Shown here: in pieces, positions 16,374 through 25,579 of the stretch
Layout: the number at the start of each line of letters is the position of its first letter
Position numbering within the stretch: the first letter of the stretch is position 1
From: Acetobacteraceae bacterium B3987
GTDB lineage: Bacteria; Pseudomonadota; Alphaproteobacteria; Acetobacterales; Acetobacteraceae
Direction: 5' to 3'
DNA: 64,000 nucleotides
NCBI GenBank assembly: GCA_026537415.1
Contig: JAFNMF010000001.1
Coordinates: 953,112 to 1,017,111 of the forward strand
The notes under the pieces: generated by a model
What the model saw: only the letters and a program-made list of their open reading frames with translations
Databases searched by the model: none
What the model was told of the DNA's origin: nothing
Position numbers and translations under genes: made by a program

Positions 16374-17504
16374 TCAGAGGGCTTTTTGGCTCATGCGCCG
16401 ATAGATGAACATTTGCTCGTCCGTTGTTTCGGCTTCAGCGATAGCTTCATCAATCAGATGGCGGTGAGGGGAGAGCGAGCAGACAGGGTCAGTTTGGGAG
16501 GCATTCCCCAACAGGGCCAAGGCCTGACAGCGGCACCCGCCCCAGTCAATTTCCTTGCGGGCGCAGGACGCGCAGGGCTCCGGCATCCAATCCGTTCCCC
16601 GGAAAAGGGTGAATGCTTGAGAATGGTACCAGATATGGCTTAGTGAGTGGTCCCGGACATTGTCGAAATGCAGGGAAGGAATTGTTTCTGCTGCGTGGCA
16701 GGGCAGCACATGACCAGAGGGCGAGATGTTGAGGAAGCGTTGCCCCCAGCCGCCCATGCAGGGTTTGGGGCGTTCGGCATAATAATCCGGCGTGACGTAA
16801 TCAATGGCCAGCCCGCCTTTTGCTTCCTCGGCGGCAACATGGCGGGAGGCTTCTTCCAGCTGTGTGCGGGAGGGGAGCAGGGCAGCCCGGTTCTTCAGTG
16901 CCCAACCATAATATTGAGTATGAGCCATCTCGACACGCTGTGCATCAAGCTGGCGGGCCAGAGCGAACATGTCGGGAATACGGGAGATGTTGGCTTTCTG
17001 AAGGACGAAATTCAGCGTCAGGGGAATCCCGGTCTGTGTGATGAGGCGGGCCGCCTCCAGCTTACGGGGCTGGACCTGTGGAAAGTCACTCAGCCGGTCC
17101 GCTTCTGGCCCGTCCGTGTCTTGAAAAGAGAGCTGCACATGGTCCAGCCCGCTTTCATCCAGACGTTTCATAGTCTGGGGGGTGATGAGGACGCCGGAGG
17201 TGATCAGGTTGGTATAGAGATTCAGCTTATGGGCATGGGCGATGAGGGTATAGAGGTCCGGGCGGGCCATAGGCTCCCCACCGGAGAAATGGACCTGTAG
17301 GATGCCCAGTTCGGCGGCTTCCTCCAATACACGCAGCCAGTCTTCTGTGCTGAGTTCCTGCGCCTTGCGCTCCAGTTCCACAGGGTTAGAGCAGTAGGGG
17401 CAGGAGAGCGGGCAGCGGTGGGTCAGCTCGGCCAGAAGGCTCATCGGGGCAGGGGTATGTGCTGTCTGCCCATCTGTTTTTCTGTCGTGTGTGGCCTCGC
17501 TCAC
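16374..17504 (-). CDS. pqqE: PQQ biosynthesis radical SAM enzyme PqqE
   Basis: Radical SAM enzyme that forges the Glu-Tyr carbon-carbon crosslink in PqqA while PqqD holds the peptide. The radical SAM cluster motif is CPLSCPYCSNP (CX3CX2C) near residue 32, followed by HFSGGEPMARPDL. The C-terminal SPASM-like region has the cysteines CMGGWGQRF, LPCHAAE and EPCASCARKEIDWGGCRC that bind auxiliary clusters. Length is 376 aa. The start is a GTG that overlaps the pqqD stop (GTGA), so the two partners are translationally coupled. Confidence 0.96.
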   Translation of the reverse strand: MSEATHDRKTDGQTAHTPAPMSLLAELTHRCPLSCPYCSNPVELERKAQELSTEDWLRVLEEAAELGILQVHFSGGEPMARPDLYTLIAHAHKLNLYTNLITSGVLITPQTMKRLDESGLDHVQLSFQDTDGPEADRLSDFPQVQPRKLEAARLITQTGIPLTLNFVLQKANISRIPDMFALARQLDAQRVEMAHTQYYGWALKNRAALLPSRTQLEEASRHVAAEEAKGGLAIDYVTPDYYAERPKPCMGGWGQRFLNISPSGHVLPCHAAETIPSLHFDNVRDHSLSHIWYHSQAFTLFRGTDWMPEPCASCARKEIDWGGCRCQALALLGNASQTDPVCSLSPHRHLIDEAIAEAETTDEQMFIYRRMSQKAL

Positions 17505-17797
17505 AGCCGAAGAATCCTTTTTTCCGTCAGGTCGGAAAGCAGGGTAAGAACATCCGTGGCAATCTGGTCTCTGGGGGCCTCATAGCGTTCAGCCAGCCGG
17601 TCGATGACTACTCTAAGACGGGTCCGGCCATCAAGCTCCTGAAGGATGGCTACGGTAATAGGGTCTGCCAGCAGGGCCCGTTCCGGGGCTTGGATCACCC
17701 ATTGTTCCCGCACTCTGTCATGCTGGAGGCGGTAACCCCGGCTGAAACCGGGGCAGTCATCTTCAGTCAGCATTGTGTGTGATGTGTGGGCGGTCAT
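17501..17797 (-). CDS. pqqD: PQQ peptide chaperone PqqD
   Basis: RiPP recognition element that binds the PqqA precursor and presents it to PqqE. At 98 aa it matches the stand-alone PqqD size. Family features are the start of the fold GFSRGYRLQHDRVREQWVIQAPERALL and the helical C-terminal half with YEAPRDQIATDVLTLLSDL. It lies 26 bp downstream of pqqC and overlaps pqqE. Confidence 0.93.
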   Translation of the reverse strand: MTAHTSHTMLTEDDCPGFSRGYRLQHDRVREQWVIQAPERALLADPITVAILQELDGRTRLRVVIDRLAERYEAPRDQIATDVLTLLSDLTEKRILRL

Positions 17798-17823
17798 GAG
17801 AACCTTGCTGGCAGAGGGAGGGA

Positions 17824-18555
17824 TTAGGGTGTTTCGGGCACGAAGGCACCGGGTGGAATATTGCCTTCTACATAAGCATGGTCCAGAGCATCAAGAAGCT
17901 GCCAGAGAATGGCGCATTTGAACTCCAGCGCACCCAGGACTTCCTGCTGCTGTTCTGGTGTGCGGGCATGTTCCTTAACGTAATTCAGCGCAAAGGTGGA
18001 ATCCTGCGGAGCCTGTGTCAGGCGGGGCTTGAAATAGGCAAGCGTATCTTCGGAGATGTAGGGATAATTGCGGAGCATCCCCTCCATGCGCTCCCCGATG
18101 ATGGTCGGTGAGAAGAGTTCTGTCAGGGAGGAGGCAATGGCTGCCAGAATGGAGCGGTCTCGCACGAAGGCCACATAGGCATCCACGGCGAACAGTGTGG
18201 CAGGTAGCAGACCCTTTAGGCTTGTCACATAGTCATCATCAAGGCCCAGCCCATTGGTCAGCTTCAGCCAGCGGGCAATGCCGCCGGGGCTGTCTTCTGT
18301 GCCGTCATGGTCCTCAATGCGGCGACGCCATTCCCGGCGAAGCTCGGTCGTGGGCAGGCGGGCGAGAAGCGTGGCATCTTTCCGAGGAATCTGGGCCTGA
18401 TAGTAATAACGGTTCAGTGCCCATGCCTGTAGCTGGCCTTTGGTCAACCGACCTTCATACATGGCTTTATGAAGCGGGTGCTGGCGGTGATAGCGTTCCG
18501 CACCGATAGCACGGAGGCGGGCTTCTAGCTCGTCAGGGGAAAGTAGAGTGCTCAT
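17824..18555 (-). CDS. pqqC: Pyrroloquinoline-quinone synthase PqqC
   Basis: Cofactor-free oxidase that carries out the last ring closure and eight-electron oxidation to PQQ. It is all-helical, heme-oxygenase-like, 243 aa. RYHRQHPLHKAMYEGRLTKGQLQAWALNRYYYQAQIPRKDA matches the highly conserved N-terminal active-site helices. EDHDGTEDSPGGIARWLKL and LTELFSPTIIGERMEGM are also family blocks. Its ATG overlaps the pqqB stop. Confidence 0.96.
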   Translation of the reverse strand: MSTLLSPDELEARLRAIGAERYHRQHPLHKAMYEGRLTKGQLQAWALNRYYYQAQIPRKDATLLARLPTTELRREWRRRIEDHDGTEDSPGGIARWLKLTNGLGLDDDYVTSLKGLLPATLFAVDAYVAFVRDRSILAAIASSLTELFSPTIIGERMEGMLRNYPYISEDTLAYFKPRLTQAPQDSTFALNYVKEHARTPEQQQEVLGALEFKCAILWQLLDALDHAYVEGNIPPGAFVPETP

Positions 18556-19469
18556 GACGGTACCTCAGGTCTGATTCTCATCCCATCCTCGCCGATGACC
18601 CAGCCTGCCCGTTCGGCTGCCTGACGCTGGGGGCTGTCTTCCAGAAGGACCGGATTGGAATTGTTGATATGGACGAAGAATTTCCTTGGCTTTGTACAGG
18701 CAGCAAACTGTCGGAGCGGGCCGTCTTCTTCATTGATGGAGACATGGCCCATGCGGTGCCCGCTTTTGGGGCTGAGGCCCGTGCGGATCATTTCATCATC
18801 CTGCCAGAGCGTACCGTCAAAAAAGAGCAGATCGGCCCGACTGGCACGGTCCTTCAGGGCTTGCGTGATTTCGGCACAGCCGGGGACAAAAAGCATGGTC
18901 TTTTCCCCATCGGAGATGGAGAGACCAAGCGTATCATCAGGCTTTGTTCCTTCTGCCTCGGCATAGAGGGGAGCTTTACCGGGAATGGTGAAAGCCTCCA
19001 GCACAAGTCCGGATGGTGTTCCATTCTTGAGGAGAAGCGGCACGGCGACTCCCTCCGTAAGGGCGATACGGGGGATAATGCTACGGTCCAACGCTTCAAA
19101 GATGGGATTACGATCCAGCTGGGCGAGTGTGGAAGAACTGCCCATCAGTGTGAAGGGTTCTCGTTCCCGTAAGGTCAGCAGCCCCGTGATGGCATCAATT
19201 TCCGCGCCTGCAAGGATGACACCTTGAATTGGTGTTCCACGGGCAGAACCATTTTGTTGCAGAGCTGGTGTGGCGAGAATCTGCTGGCGTAGGTCGGGCG
19301 AAGCGTTGAGCAGAAACCAATGAATGCCGTCTCCACTTACGGCTAGAGAAGCCTGTGTGCGGGGCTTGGCGTTTTTGCCTTCTCTGGCCTGAAGGCAGCC
19401 CGGTGCGGCGGAGTTCCATTGGGGGAAACCGCCGCCAGCACCGGCCCCTAGAATAATGACATCAAGCAC
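18552..19469 (-). CDS. pqqB: PQQ biosynthesis hydroxylase PqqB
   Basis: Metallo-beta-lactamase-fold protein of the PQQ pathway, reported as an iron-dependent hydroxylase acting on the tyrosine part of the precursor. The start LDVIILGAGAGGGFPQWN is diagnostic, followed by NASPDLRQQIL and GVILAGAEIDAITGLLTLRE, where the usual HxHxDH motif of the fold is altered as is normal for PqqB. FFDGTLWQDDEM and HINNSNPVL complete the active-site region. Length is 305 aa. Confidence 0.96.
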   Translation of the reverse strand: MLDVIILGAGAGGGFPQWNSAAPGCLQAREGKNAKPRTQASLAVSGDGIHWFLLNASPDLRQQILATPALQQNGSARGTPIQGVILAGAEIDAITGLLTLREREPFTLMGSSSTLAQLDRNPIFEALDRSIIPRIALTEGVAVPLLLKNGTPSGLVLEAFTIPGKAPLYAEAEGTKPDDTLGLSISDGEKTMLFVPGCAEITQALKDRASRADLLFFDGTLWQDDEMIRTGLSPKSGHRMGHVSINEEDGPLRQFAACTKPRKFFVHINNSNPVLLEDSPQRQAAERAGWVIGEDGMRIRPEVPS

Positions 19470-19564
19470 GACAGAGACAACCTTTCCCCAGCGGTGTGGT
19501 GGCTGGCTGTGTCCGTGTTACGTGCCCGCAAAGGGGCCTGTCTCGCAGATCAGCCCAGTGTGGA

Positions 19565-19603
19565 AACAGGGAGGCGTGGCAGCTTTGCCCATACCTCCCT
19601 GTT
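19565..19603 (-). promoter_or_regulatory. Hairpin between pqqA and pqqB
   Basis: AACAGGGAGG and CCTCCCTGTT form a perfect 10-bp stem with a 19-nt loop in the 155-bp gap after pqqA. No T-run follows on the minus strand. It could partly terminate or stabilise the transcript so that the pqqA peptide is made in excess over the enzymes. Confidence 0.65.
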
Positions 19604-19624
19604 ACGCATATGCCTGTGCGGAGA

Positions 19625-19705
19625 TTATTTTTTCTCGCCGCAGACATAGGAGTTGATTTCGCCGCCCAGAGGGATTTCGGTTACTTTCGGTGTATTCCAT
19701 GCCAT
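19625..19705 (-). CDS. pqqA: PQQ precursor peptide PqqA
   Basis: The 26-residue ribosomal precursor of PQQ. Read from the minus strand it begins MAWNTPKVTEIPLGGEIN and ends SYVCGEKK. The Glu and Tyr that become PQQ sit in the conserved E-x3-Y spacing (E17 and Y21, GGEINSY). A good ribosome-binding site (AAGGAG, 8 bp upstream of the ATG at 19705) supports expression. It heads the pqqABCDE operon with a 155-bp hairpin-containing spacer before pqqB. Confidence 0.96.
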   Translation of the reverse strand: MAWNTPKVTEIPLGGEINSYVCGEKK

Positions 19706-19975
19706 GATGGTACTCCTTGTTTTCAGGTCAGTGCATATCTGCACGGTGCAGGCCACCTGATGAGGGATGGACCCACCGGGGCAGGATAAAGCAGAATCTG
19801 TCGAAAATGCCAGAAGAAACGTAAGTCCCCTTTGGGGTGTGGCTGCATCCCGCTTATACGCTATGTTGCCGTGAGCTGACTGCTGGCAACAGAAGCGTTT
19901 TTCTGGCAGGAACGGGGCATAAATGGGGCGTGCCTGTCTGGTACGGTATAACAGAGTAGCAGTTGGGGAAGTAAT

Positions 19976-20599
19976 ATGGCTGAACAGTCACGGCGAGGTG
20001 TGTGTCTGGTAATTTCGGCTCCGTCAGGGGCGGGGAAGTCCACCATAGCGCAGGCTCTTCGTAAGGCAGACCCAACCATTTTCACGTCTGTTTCCGTTAC
20101 GACCCGCAGCCCTCGCCCCGGTGAGGAAGAGGGCGTGCATTATTATTTCCGTGACCTGGAAACCTTTCGCCGCATGGCTGCGGAGGGTGAGCTTCTGGAG
20201 TGGGCAGAGGTGTTTGGCCGTGGGTATGGGACGCCTCGTGCCCCACTGGAGGAAGCTCTGGCCGCTGGGCGTGATGTGATTCTGGATATTGATTGGCAGG
20301 GTTACCGCCTGATGCGTGAGGCCATGCCGGAGGATGTGGTCGGGTTGTTTGTTCTGCCCCCTTCTTTGGAAGAGTTGGAGTCCCGCTTGAGGGGACGTAA
20401 CTCGGATAGTGATGAGGAAATCGCTTCCCGCATGAAGGCTGCGTTGAGTGAGATTTCACACTGGCCAGAGTTTGATTATGTTCTGGTTAATGATGACCTG
20501 GATAGGGCCGTTGAGGAAGCAAGGTCCGTGCTGGTGGCAGGGCGGCTGGCCCGTGCCCGCCGTCGGGATGTTGCTGCCCTCTGGCCAGTAGCGGGTTGA
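19976..20599 (+). CDS. gmk: Guanylate kinase
   Basis: Phosphorylates GMP to GDP with ATP. The P-loop is VISAPSGAGKSTIAQAL, followed by TTRSPRPGEEEGVHYYFRD (GMP-binding) and DVILDIDWQGYRLM, then the lid and core segment RLRGRNSDSDEEIASRM. Length is 207 aa. GGGGAAG precedes the ATG. It diverges from pqqA across 270 bp, where separate promoters are expected. The hisG start lies 49 bp past its end. Confidence 0.95.
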   Translation: MAEQSRRGVCLVISAPSGAGKSTIAQALRKADPTIFTSVSVTTRSPRPGEEEGVHYYFRDLETFRRMAAEGELLEWAEVFGRGYGTPRAPLEEALAAGRDVILDIDWQGYRLMREAMPEDVVGLFVLPPSLEELESRLRGRNSDSDEEIASRMKAALSEISHWPEFDYVLVNDDLDRAVEEARSVLVAGRLARARRRDVAALWPVAG

Positions 20600-20647
20600 G
20601 GGTGGCTCTGATAAGCTGCCCCCGTACGATGAAGCAGGAGCTTACTG

Positions 20648-21340
20648 ATGACTGATATGCAGGCCAAGACGCCGCTTATTCTGGCCCTTCCCAAGGGGCG
20701 GATCCTCGAGGCTTTAGGTCCTGTCCTGCATCATACGGGGTTTGAGCCTGCGCAGGACTGCTTGGATGAGAGTAGCCGCCGTCTCCGTTTTCCAACATCA
20801 AGCCCGGGGCTGGATGTCGTGCGGGTACGCTCTTTTGATGTGGCAACATTTGTGGCTTATGGCGGCGCTGATATTGGCGTTTGCGGTGCGGATGTGCTGA
20901 TGGAGTTCGATTATCCTGATTTGTACGCTCCGCTGGACCTTGGAATTGGCGGGTGCCGCATTGCCGTGGCCCGTCCGAAGGGAAGTGCCGATGATGAACC
21001 GCCAGAGGGGCGGTCCCGCTTGCGGGTAGCGACCAAATATCCGGCCATTGCCCGCCGTCATTTTGCCTCACGGGCGATCAATGCCGAGATCGTGCATCTT
21101 CATGGAGCGATGGAACTGGCCCCGGCACTGGATATGGCCGATGTGATTGTGGACCTTGTGGATACAGGCTCCACTCTGCGGGCCAACGGGCTGGAAGAGG
21201 TGGAAACCATTGCCCATGTGACCAGCCGCCTCATCGTGAACCGTATTGCCCTGAAAACCCGTCCTGAAGAAGTTGGTGGCCTGATTGAGCGGTTCCGTTC
21301 TGCTGTTGCCCAGTCTGCCCGGAAAACGGAGTCCGTCTGA
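20648..21340 (+). CDS. hisG: ATP phosphoribosyltransferase, short form
   Basis: First enzyme of histidine synthesis, joining ATP and PRPP. LILALPKGRILEALGPVL opens the periplasmic-binding-like fold, and DVIVDLVDTGSTLRANGLEEVE is the PRPP-binding block. At 230 aa it lacks the C-terminal regulatory domain of long HisG, so it is the short form that needs the HisZ subunit for activity and feedback, and hisZ is not in this window. AGGAG lies 7 bp before the ATG. Its stop overlaps the hisD start by one base. Confidence 0.94.
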   Translation: MTDMQAKTPLILALPKGRILEALGPVLHHTGFEPAQDCLDESSRRLRFPTSSPGLDVVRVRSFDVATFVAYGGADIGVCGADVLMEFDYPDLYAPLDLGIGGCRIAVARPKGSADDEPPEGRSRLRVATKYPAIARRHFASRAINAEIVHLHGAMELAPALDMADVIVDLVDTGSTLRANGLEEVETIAHVTSRLIVNRIALKTRPEEVGGLIERFRSAVAQSARKTESV

Positions 21341-22632
21341 TGAAACGCTTGAACACGACATCACCGCAGTTTGCAACCGAGCTGAAGGCCGTTCTGGCCC
21401 GTCGGGGAGAACAGAGTGGCTCCGTGGCCGAGCCGGTACGGGCGATTCTGGCGGATGTGCAGAAGCGTGGCGATGAGGCTTTGTGCGATTACACGGAACG
21501 TTTTGACCGGCTGAAGCTCACGCCGGACCAGCTACGCATCAGCGAGGCTGAGATTAAGGAGACGGCAGACCGTGTTGCGCCAGAGACAAAAGAGGCTCTG
21601 GCTCTGGCAGCAAAGCGTATCCGGGCCTTTCATGAGGCACAGCTGCCCAAGGACCTTGATTACACGGATGACGCTGGCCTGCGGTTGGGGATGCGCTGGA
21701 CGGCACTGGATGCGGCCGGTCTGTATGTGCCCGGTGGCAAGGCAGCCTACCCGTCTTCTGTACTGATGAACGCCCTTCCAGCTCATGTGGCTGGGGTCAA
21801 GCGTTTGGCCATGTGCGTGCCGACACCAGATGGTGTGCTGAATCCGCTGGTCATGGAGGCAGCCCGCCTCTGTGGTGTGACGGAGATTTATCGTATCGGT
21901 GGGGCGCAGGCCGTGGGTGCTCTGGCTTATGGGACACTGACCATTGCGCCGGTGGATCGCATTGTCGGGCCGGGTAATGCCTTTGTGGCAGAAGCCAAAC
22001 GGCAGGTGTTCGGTCATGTAGGAATCGACAGCATTGCCGGGCCGTCCGAGGTTGTTGTGGTGGCAGATGGCCAGAATGATCCCCGCCTTGTGGCGATTGA
22101 TCTGCTGGCGCAGGCAGAGCATGACGAGCAGGCCCAGTCCGTTCTTATTACGCAGGATGAAGCCTTTGCCGACAAGGTGATCGCCGCTGTTGAAGAAGAG
22201 CTGAAGACGCTGCCCCGTGCGAAGATAGCCCGCAAAAGCTGGGAAGATTGCGGTGCGGTCGTGATTGTCCGTTCTGAGGATGAAGCTGCCGAGGTGGTGA
22301 ATGAATTCGCACCGGAGCATCTGGAAGTTCTGCTGGATGATCCTCGTGCTTTCAGCCAGAAGGTTCGTCATGCTGGGGCAATCTTTATGGGCCGTTTCTG
22401 CCCGGAAGCAGTCGGGGATTATGTCGGCGGTCCGAACCATGTTCTGCCGACCAGTCGCACGGCCCGCTTTGCCTCTGGCCTGTCCGTCTATGACTTCCTG
22501 AAACGGACGACTTCCATTGAGACAGACATGGAGGGTTTGAAAAAGGTTGGCCCTGCTGGTGTGATTCTGGCCCGTGAAGAAGGGCTGGATGCTCATGCTC
22601 TGAGCTTGTCTGAGCGGCTGAAAAAAGACTGA
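21340..22632 (+). CDS. hisD: Histidinol dehydrogenase
   Basis: Zinc enzyme that oxidises histidinol to histidine in two NAD-dependent steps. Family blocks include LYVPGGKAAYPSSVLMNALPA, GGAQAVGALAYGT, VDRIVGPGNAFVAEAKRQVFG, GPSEVVVVAD and LLAQAEHDEQAQSVLIT. The zinc and catalytic residues lie in EFAPEHLEV and the final VGGPNHVLPTSRTARFASGLSV. Length is 430 aa. It is translationally coupled to hisG and ends at a terminator. The rest of the his pathway is elsewhere. Confidence 0.95.
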   Translation: MKRLNTTSPQFATELKAVLARRGEQSGSVAEPVRAILADVQKRGDEALCDYTERFDRLKLTPDQLRISEAEIKETADRVAPETKEALALAAKRIRAFHEAQLPKDLDYTDDAGLRLGMRWTALDAAGLYVPGGKAAYPSSVLMNALPAHVAGVKRLAMCVPTPDGVLNPLVMEAARLCGVTEIYRIGGAQAVGALAYGTLTIAPVDRIVGPGNAFVAEAKRQVFGHVGIDSIAGPSEVVVVADGQNDPRLVAIDLLAQAEHDEQAQSVLITQDEAFADKVIAAVEEELKTLPRAKIARKSWEDCGAVVIVRSEDEAAEVVNEFAPEHLEVLLDDPRAFSQKVRHAGAIFMGRFCPEAVGDYVGGPNHVLPTSRTARFASGLSVYDFLKRTTSIETDMEGLKKVGPAGVILAREEGLDAHALSLSERLKKD

Positions 22633-22650
22633 TTACATGTTTTATGCAGA

Positions 22651-22684
22651 AAGGGCCACTCCATATACGGAGCGGCCCTTTTTT
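22651..22684 (+). terminator. Terminator of hisGD
   Basis: AAGGGCCACTCC pairs with GGAGCGGCCCTT (one mismatch) around a 6-nt loop and runs into six T. Confidence 0.85.
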
Positions 22685-22708
22685 GTTCTAGCTTGCAAAA
22701 GGCTTGTT

Positions 22709-23485
22709 TTAGCCTCGTAGAAACTCCAGCATCATGGCGTTGAAGTTCGTCGGGTCTTCGACATGCAGCCAGTGGCCGGTATTGGGAATGGTCTTGATGT
22801 CTGCCTTGGGGAAGTAGCCACGGATGACATCATGATGCTGCGGCTTGATGTAAGGTGAATCGCCGCCACGGATGAACAGGGCCGGGCCATCCCACGTCTT
22901 ACCCTTGAAGGTGTTGGGCCATTCCTGAATCACGGGGAAGCTGGCGACAATGTCTGTTATACCAATATTCCACTGGGCCGGATTGCCGGGGGTGATGTGC
23001 TGGGCAATCAGCTCGCCTACGGAGGGGTCTTCTGTCAGATTATGCAGGAATTTGCGGATCTCGGCATGGCTGCTCAGGGCAGGCAGCGGCGTGTGATAAA
23101 GCTGCTGTGCCAGCTCATGCTGACCGTGGATCATGGTATCTGGGGCAATATCAGCCACCAGCAGTTTCTTGAACCGCTCTGGAGCCGTTAGCACTGTGGC
23201 CATAGCCGTCTTGCCGCCCATGGAGTGCCCTACGATATAGGCGTCCTTGATGCCCAGTGCATCCATGCTTTCCAGAACATCCTTGGCCATTTCTGGGTAG
23301 GAGATGGGGGCATGAGGGCTGTCACCGTGGCAGCGGAGGTCGAAGGCTACCGTGTTGAAATAGGGGCTAAGTGCTCTCTGAAGAATACCCAGATTGCGTG
23401 CCCGTCCGAAGACGCCATGAAGCATGACAACTGTTGGTGCGTTATCCACACCGGTCTCATTGCGAACAAGGGAAGCAAGCTGCAT
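22709..23485 (-). CDS. Alpha/beta-fold hydrolase (YbfF-like esterase)
   Basis: Single-domain serine hydrolase of 258 aa. The oxyanion-hole segment is VVMLHGVFGRARNLG, the nucleophile elbow is GHSMGGKTA, and the catalytic His lies near the end in NTGHWLHVEDP. RCHGDSPH and the overall size resemble the YbfF esterases, which cleave short acyl esters or acyl-CoA in vitro. The substrate cannot be told from sequence. GAAGGG sits about 9 bp before the ATG. It is monocistronic between the hisD terminator and the metY promoter region. Confidence 0.88.
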   Translation of the reverse strand: MQLASLVRNETGVDNAPTVVMLHGVFGRARNLGILQRALSPYFNTVAFDLRCHGDSPHAPISYPEMAKDVLESMDALGIKDAYIVGHSMGGKTAMATVLTAPERFKKLLVADIAPDTMIHGQHELAQQLYHTPLPALSSHAEIRKFLHNLTEDPSVGELIAQHITPGNPAQWNIGITDIVASFPVIQEWPNTFKGKTWDGPALFIRGGDSPYIKPQHHDVIRGYFPKADIKTIPNTGHWLHVEDPTNFNAMMLEFLRG

Positions 23486-23712
23486 GACTGTAACCCTTCT
23501 AACGGACTGGAATGATAGAGAGCCGCCGCTTATAAAGTTATTCTGGATAAAATCAATCCTATATTCCCTATCAGAGCGATTACAGGTGGTTCATCCTTAA
23601 TAAAGTAGGAAACACGGTCTGTTTGTTTAACGGCGTTGGATGACTCTGGACGAAAGAACCTTTTTTCGGCCACGGTGTATTAGATGTCATGACGAAGCAT
23701 ATGAGGCCCCCA

Positions 23713-25011
23713 ATGGTACGGAAAACACAGCACCCTGAAACACTGGCCCTTCATGCGGGCTGGCGGGCGGACCCGGTGACGGGATCGGTCGTGCCACCTA
23801 TCCATCAGACAACATCCTATCAGTTCGAGAGCAGCCAGCAGGCGGCGGACCGCTTTGCGCTGAAGGATGTGGGCATGATCTATTCCCGTTTGACAAATCC
23901 GACCGTGGATGTGTTCGAGCAGCGCATGGCAGCTCTGGAAGGTGGAGCGGCTTCCGTTGCCGTGGCCTCCGGTCAGGCAGCTGCGACCGTGGCCGTGCAG
24001 ACATTGGCAGAGGCAGGGGATAATATCGTCAGCGGGACAGACCTGTATGGCGGGACGTGGAATCTGTTTGCCCATACATTAAAGAACATGGGCATAGAGG
24101 TGCGCTTTGTGGACCCGTCTGACCCGTCTGCTTTCGAGGCCGCCAGTGATGAGCGGACACGGGCCTGGTATCTGGAAACCCTGCCAAACCCCAAGCTGAT
24201 CGTGCCACCCATGGCGGCGATTGCTAAGGCAGGACGGGCACTGGGGATTCCGCTGATTGTTGATAATACCGCTGCCCCGCTTCTGGCCCGTCCTCTGGAG
24301 CAGGGAGCGGCCATTACGGTCTATTCTGCTACCAAATATATTGGTGGGCATGGGACATCCATCGGCGGGCTGATTATTGATGGCGGCCAGTTTGACTGGG
24401 CGCAGACACCTTCCCGTCATCCACTGCTGACGCAGCCAGACCCCAGCTATCATGGTGCTGTCTGGACGGAGGCTGCTCGTCCACTGGGGCCGGTGGCCTA
24501 TGCGCTGCGAGCCAGAGCCGTGCTGCTGCGGGATGGTGGAGCGGCCCTGTCGCCCTTCAATGCTTTCCAGCTCATTCAGGGGGTGGAGACACTGCCCCTG
24601 CGTATGCCCCGCCATTGCGAGAACGCCCTGAAGGTGGCCCAGTTCTTGAAAGAGCGCAGTGATGTGGCCCGTGTGATCTATCCGGCGTTACAGGATGGTG
24701 AGTCCCGGAAACGGGCCGAGGTGGTTCTGAGAGGCGGTTTTGGGGGGCTTGTCGGCTTCGAGCTGCCCGGTGGTCGGGAAGCGGGACAGCGTTTCATTGA
24801 TGCGCTGGAGCTGTTCTATCATGTGGCAAATATCGGGGATGCCCGCAGTCTGGCCATTCATCCAGCTTCCACCACACATGCCCAGCTGAGCGAGGCAGAG
24901 CAGAAGGCGGCGGGTGTATCGCCGGGCTATGTCCGTCTGTCCATCGGGCTGGAGCATCCGGAAGATATTCTGGCCGATCTGGCGCATGCGTTGGATCGTG
25001 CTGCCGGGTGA
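23713..25011 (+). CDS. metY: O-acetylhomoserine sulfhydrylase-type PLP enzyme
   Basis: Cys/Met-metabolism PLP enzyme, best matching O-acetyl-L-homoserine (thiol)-lyase, which makes homocysteine directly from sulfide. The start HPETLALHAGWRADPVTGSVVPPIHQTTSYQF is typical of MetY. The PLP lysine lies in VYSATKYIGGHGTSIGG, and the large inserted region and 430-residue length separate it from shorter cystathionine gamma-synthases. LYGGTWNLF and DNTAAPLLARPLEQGA are further family blocks. I chose ATG 23713 because GAGG lies 6 bp before it. An in-frame ATG at 23689 would add eight residues. Alternative: methionine gamma-lyase, less likely. Confidence 0.88.
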   Translation: MVRKTQHPETLALHAGWRADPVTGSVVPPIHQTTSYQFESSQQAADRFALKDVGMIYSRLTNPTVDVFEQRMAALEGGAASVAVASGQAAATVAVQTLAEAGDNIVSGTDLYGGTWNLFAHTLKNMGIEVRFVDPSDPSAFEAASDERTRAWYLETLPNPKLIVPPMAAIAKAGRALGIPLIVDNTAAPLLARPLEQGAAITVYSATKYIGGHGTSIGGLIIDGGQFDWAQTPSRHPLLTQPDPSYHGAVWTEAARPLGPVAYALRARAVLLRDGGAALSPFNAFQLIQGVETLPLRMPRHCENALKVAQFLKERSDVARVIYPALQDGESRKRAEVVLRGGFGGLVGFELPGGREAGQRFIDALELFYHVANIGDARSLAIHPASTTHAQLSEAEQKAAGVSPGYVRLSIGLEHPEDILADLAHALDRAAG

Positions 25012-25111
25012 GGGGTGTTTCTTGTTCGGCCCTCTTGGCAAGACTTTCTTTACGGCGCAGTGTGGCGTTTAGCCTCTTCAATGAAGTGATGAACAGGAAA
25101 GGAAAATCATC

Positions 25112-25579
25112 ATGTCCACACCGGAAAGCCGCCTCGCCGCACTGAATATCGAACTGCCTGTTGCTGCTGCCCCTGTAGCCAACTATTTGCCGGTCGTGCG
25201 GACGGGGAACCTGCTGGTCGTGTCCGGGCAGCTGCCGCTTGTGGATGGCAAACTGCTGATTACCGGCAAGCTGGGGGCTGAAGTCTCCAATCAGGCAGGT
25301 ACGGCCTGCGCACGGGCCTGTTTCATTAATATTCTGGCTCAGCTCAATACGGCTCTGGGGGGTGATCTTTCTCGTGTGCGTCGTGTCGTGCGTCTTGGAG
25401 GCTTCATGGCCTGCACGCCGGACTTTACCGACCACGCTGCCGTGATGAATGGTGCGTCCGATCTGGCAGCGGCTGTCTTTGTTGGGGAGGTCGGACAGCA
25501 CGCCCGTTCGACCGTTGGCGTTCCCAGCCTGCCGCTGAATGCGCCGGTTGAGGTTGAAGCGATGTTCGAAGTCGCCTGA
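25112..25579 (+). CDS. RidA/YjgF family protein
   Basis: Small trimeric Rid-family protein of 155 aa. The LPVVRTGNLLVVSGQLP and RVVRLGGFMACTPDFTDHAAVMNGASDL blocks are typical of the RidA-like group often annotated as translation initiation inhibitor or enamine/imine deaminase. The classical RidA arginine that binds the imine carboxylate is expected in the segment VVRLGGF, but I cannot assign it with certainty here, so the deaminase activity is unproven. AGGAAAGGAAAA precedes the ATG. It lies 100 bp downstream of metY. Confidence 0.85.
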   Translation: MSTPESRLAALNIELPVAAAPVANYLPVVRTGNLLVVSGQLPLVDGKLLITGKLGAEVSNQAGTACARACFINILAQLNTALGGDLSRVRRVVRLGGFMACTPDFTDHAAVMNGASDLAAAVFVGEVGQHARSTVGVPSLPLNAPVEVEAMFEVA

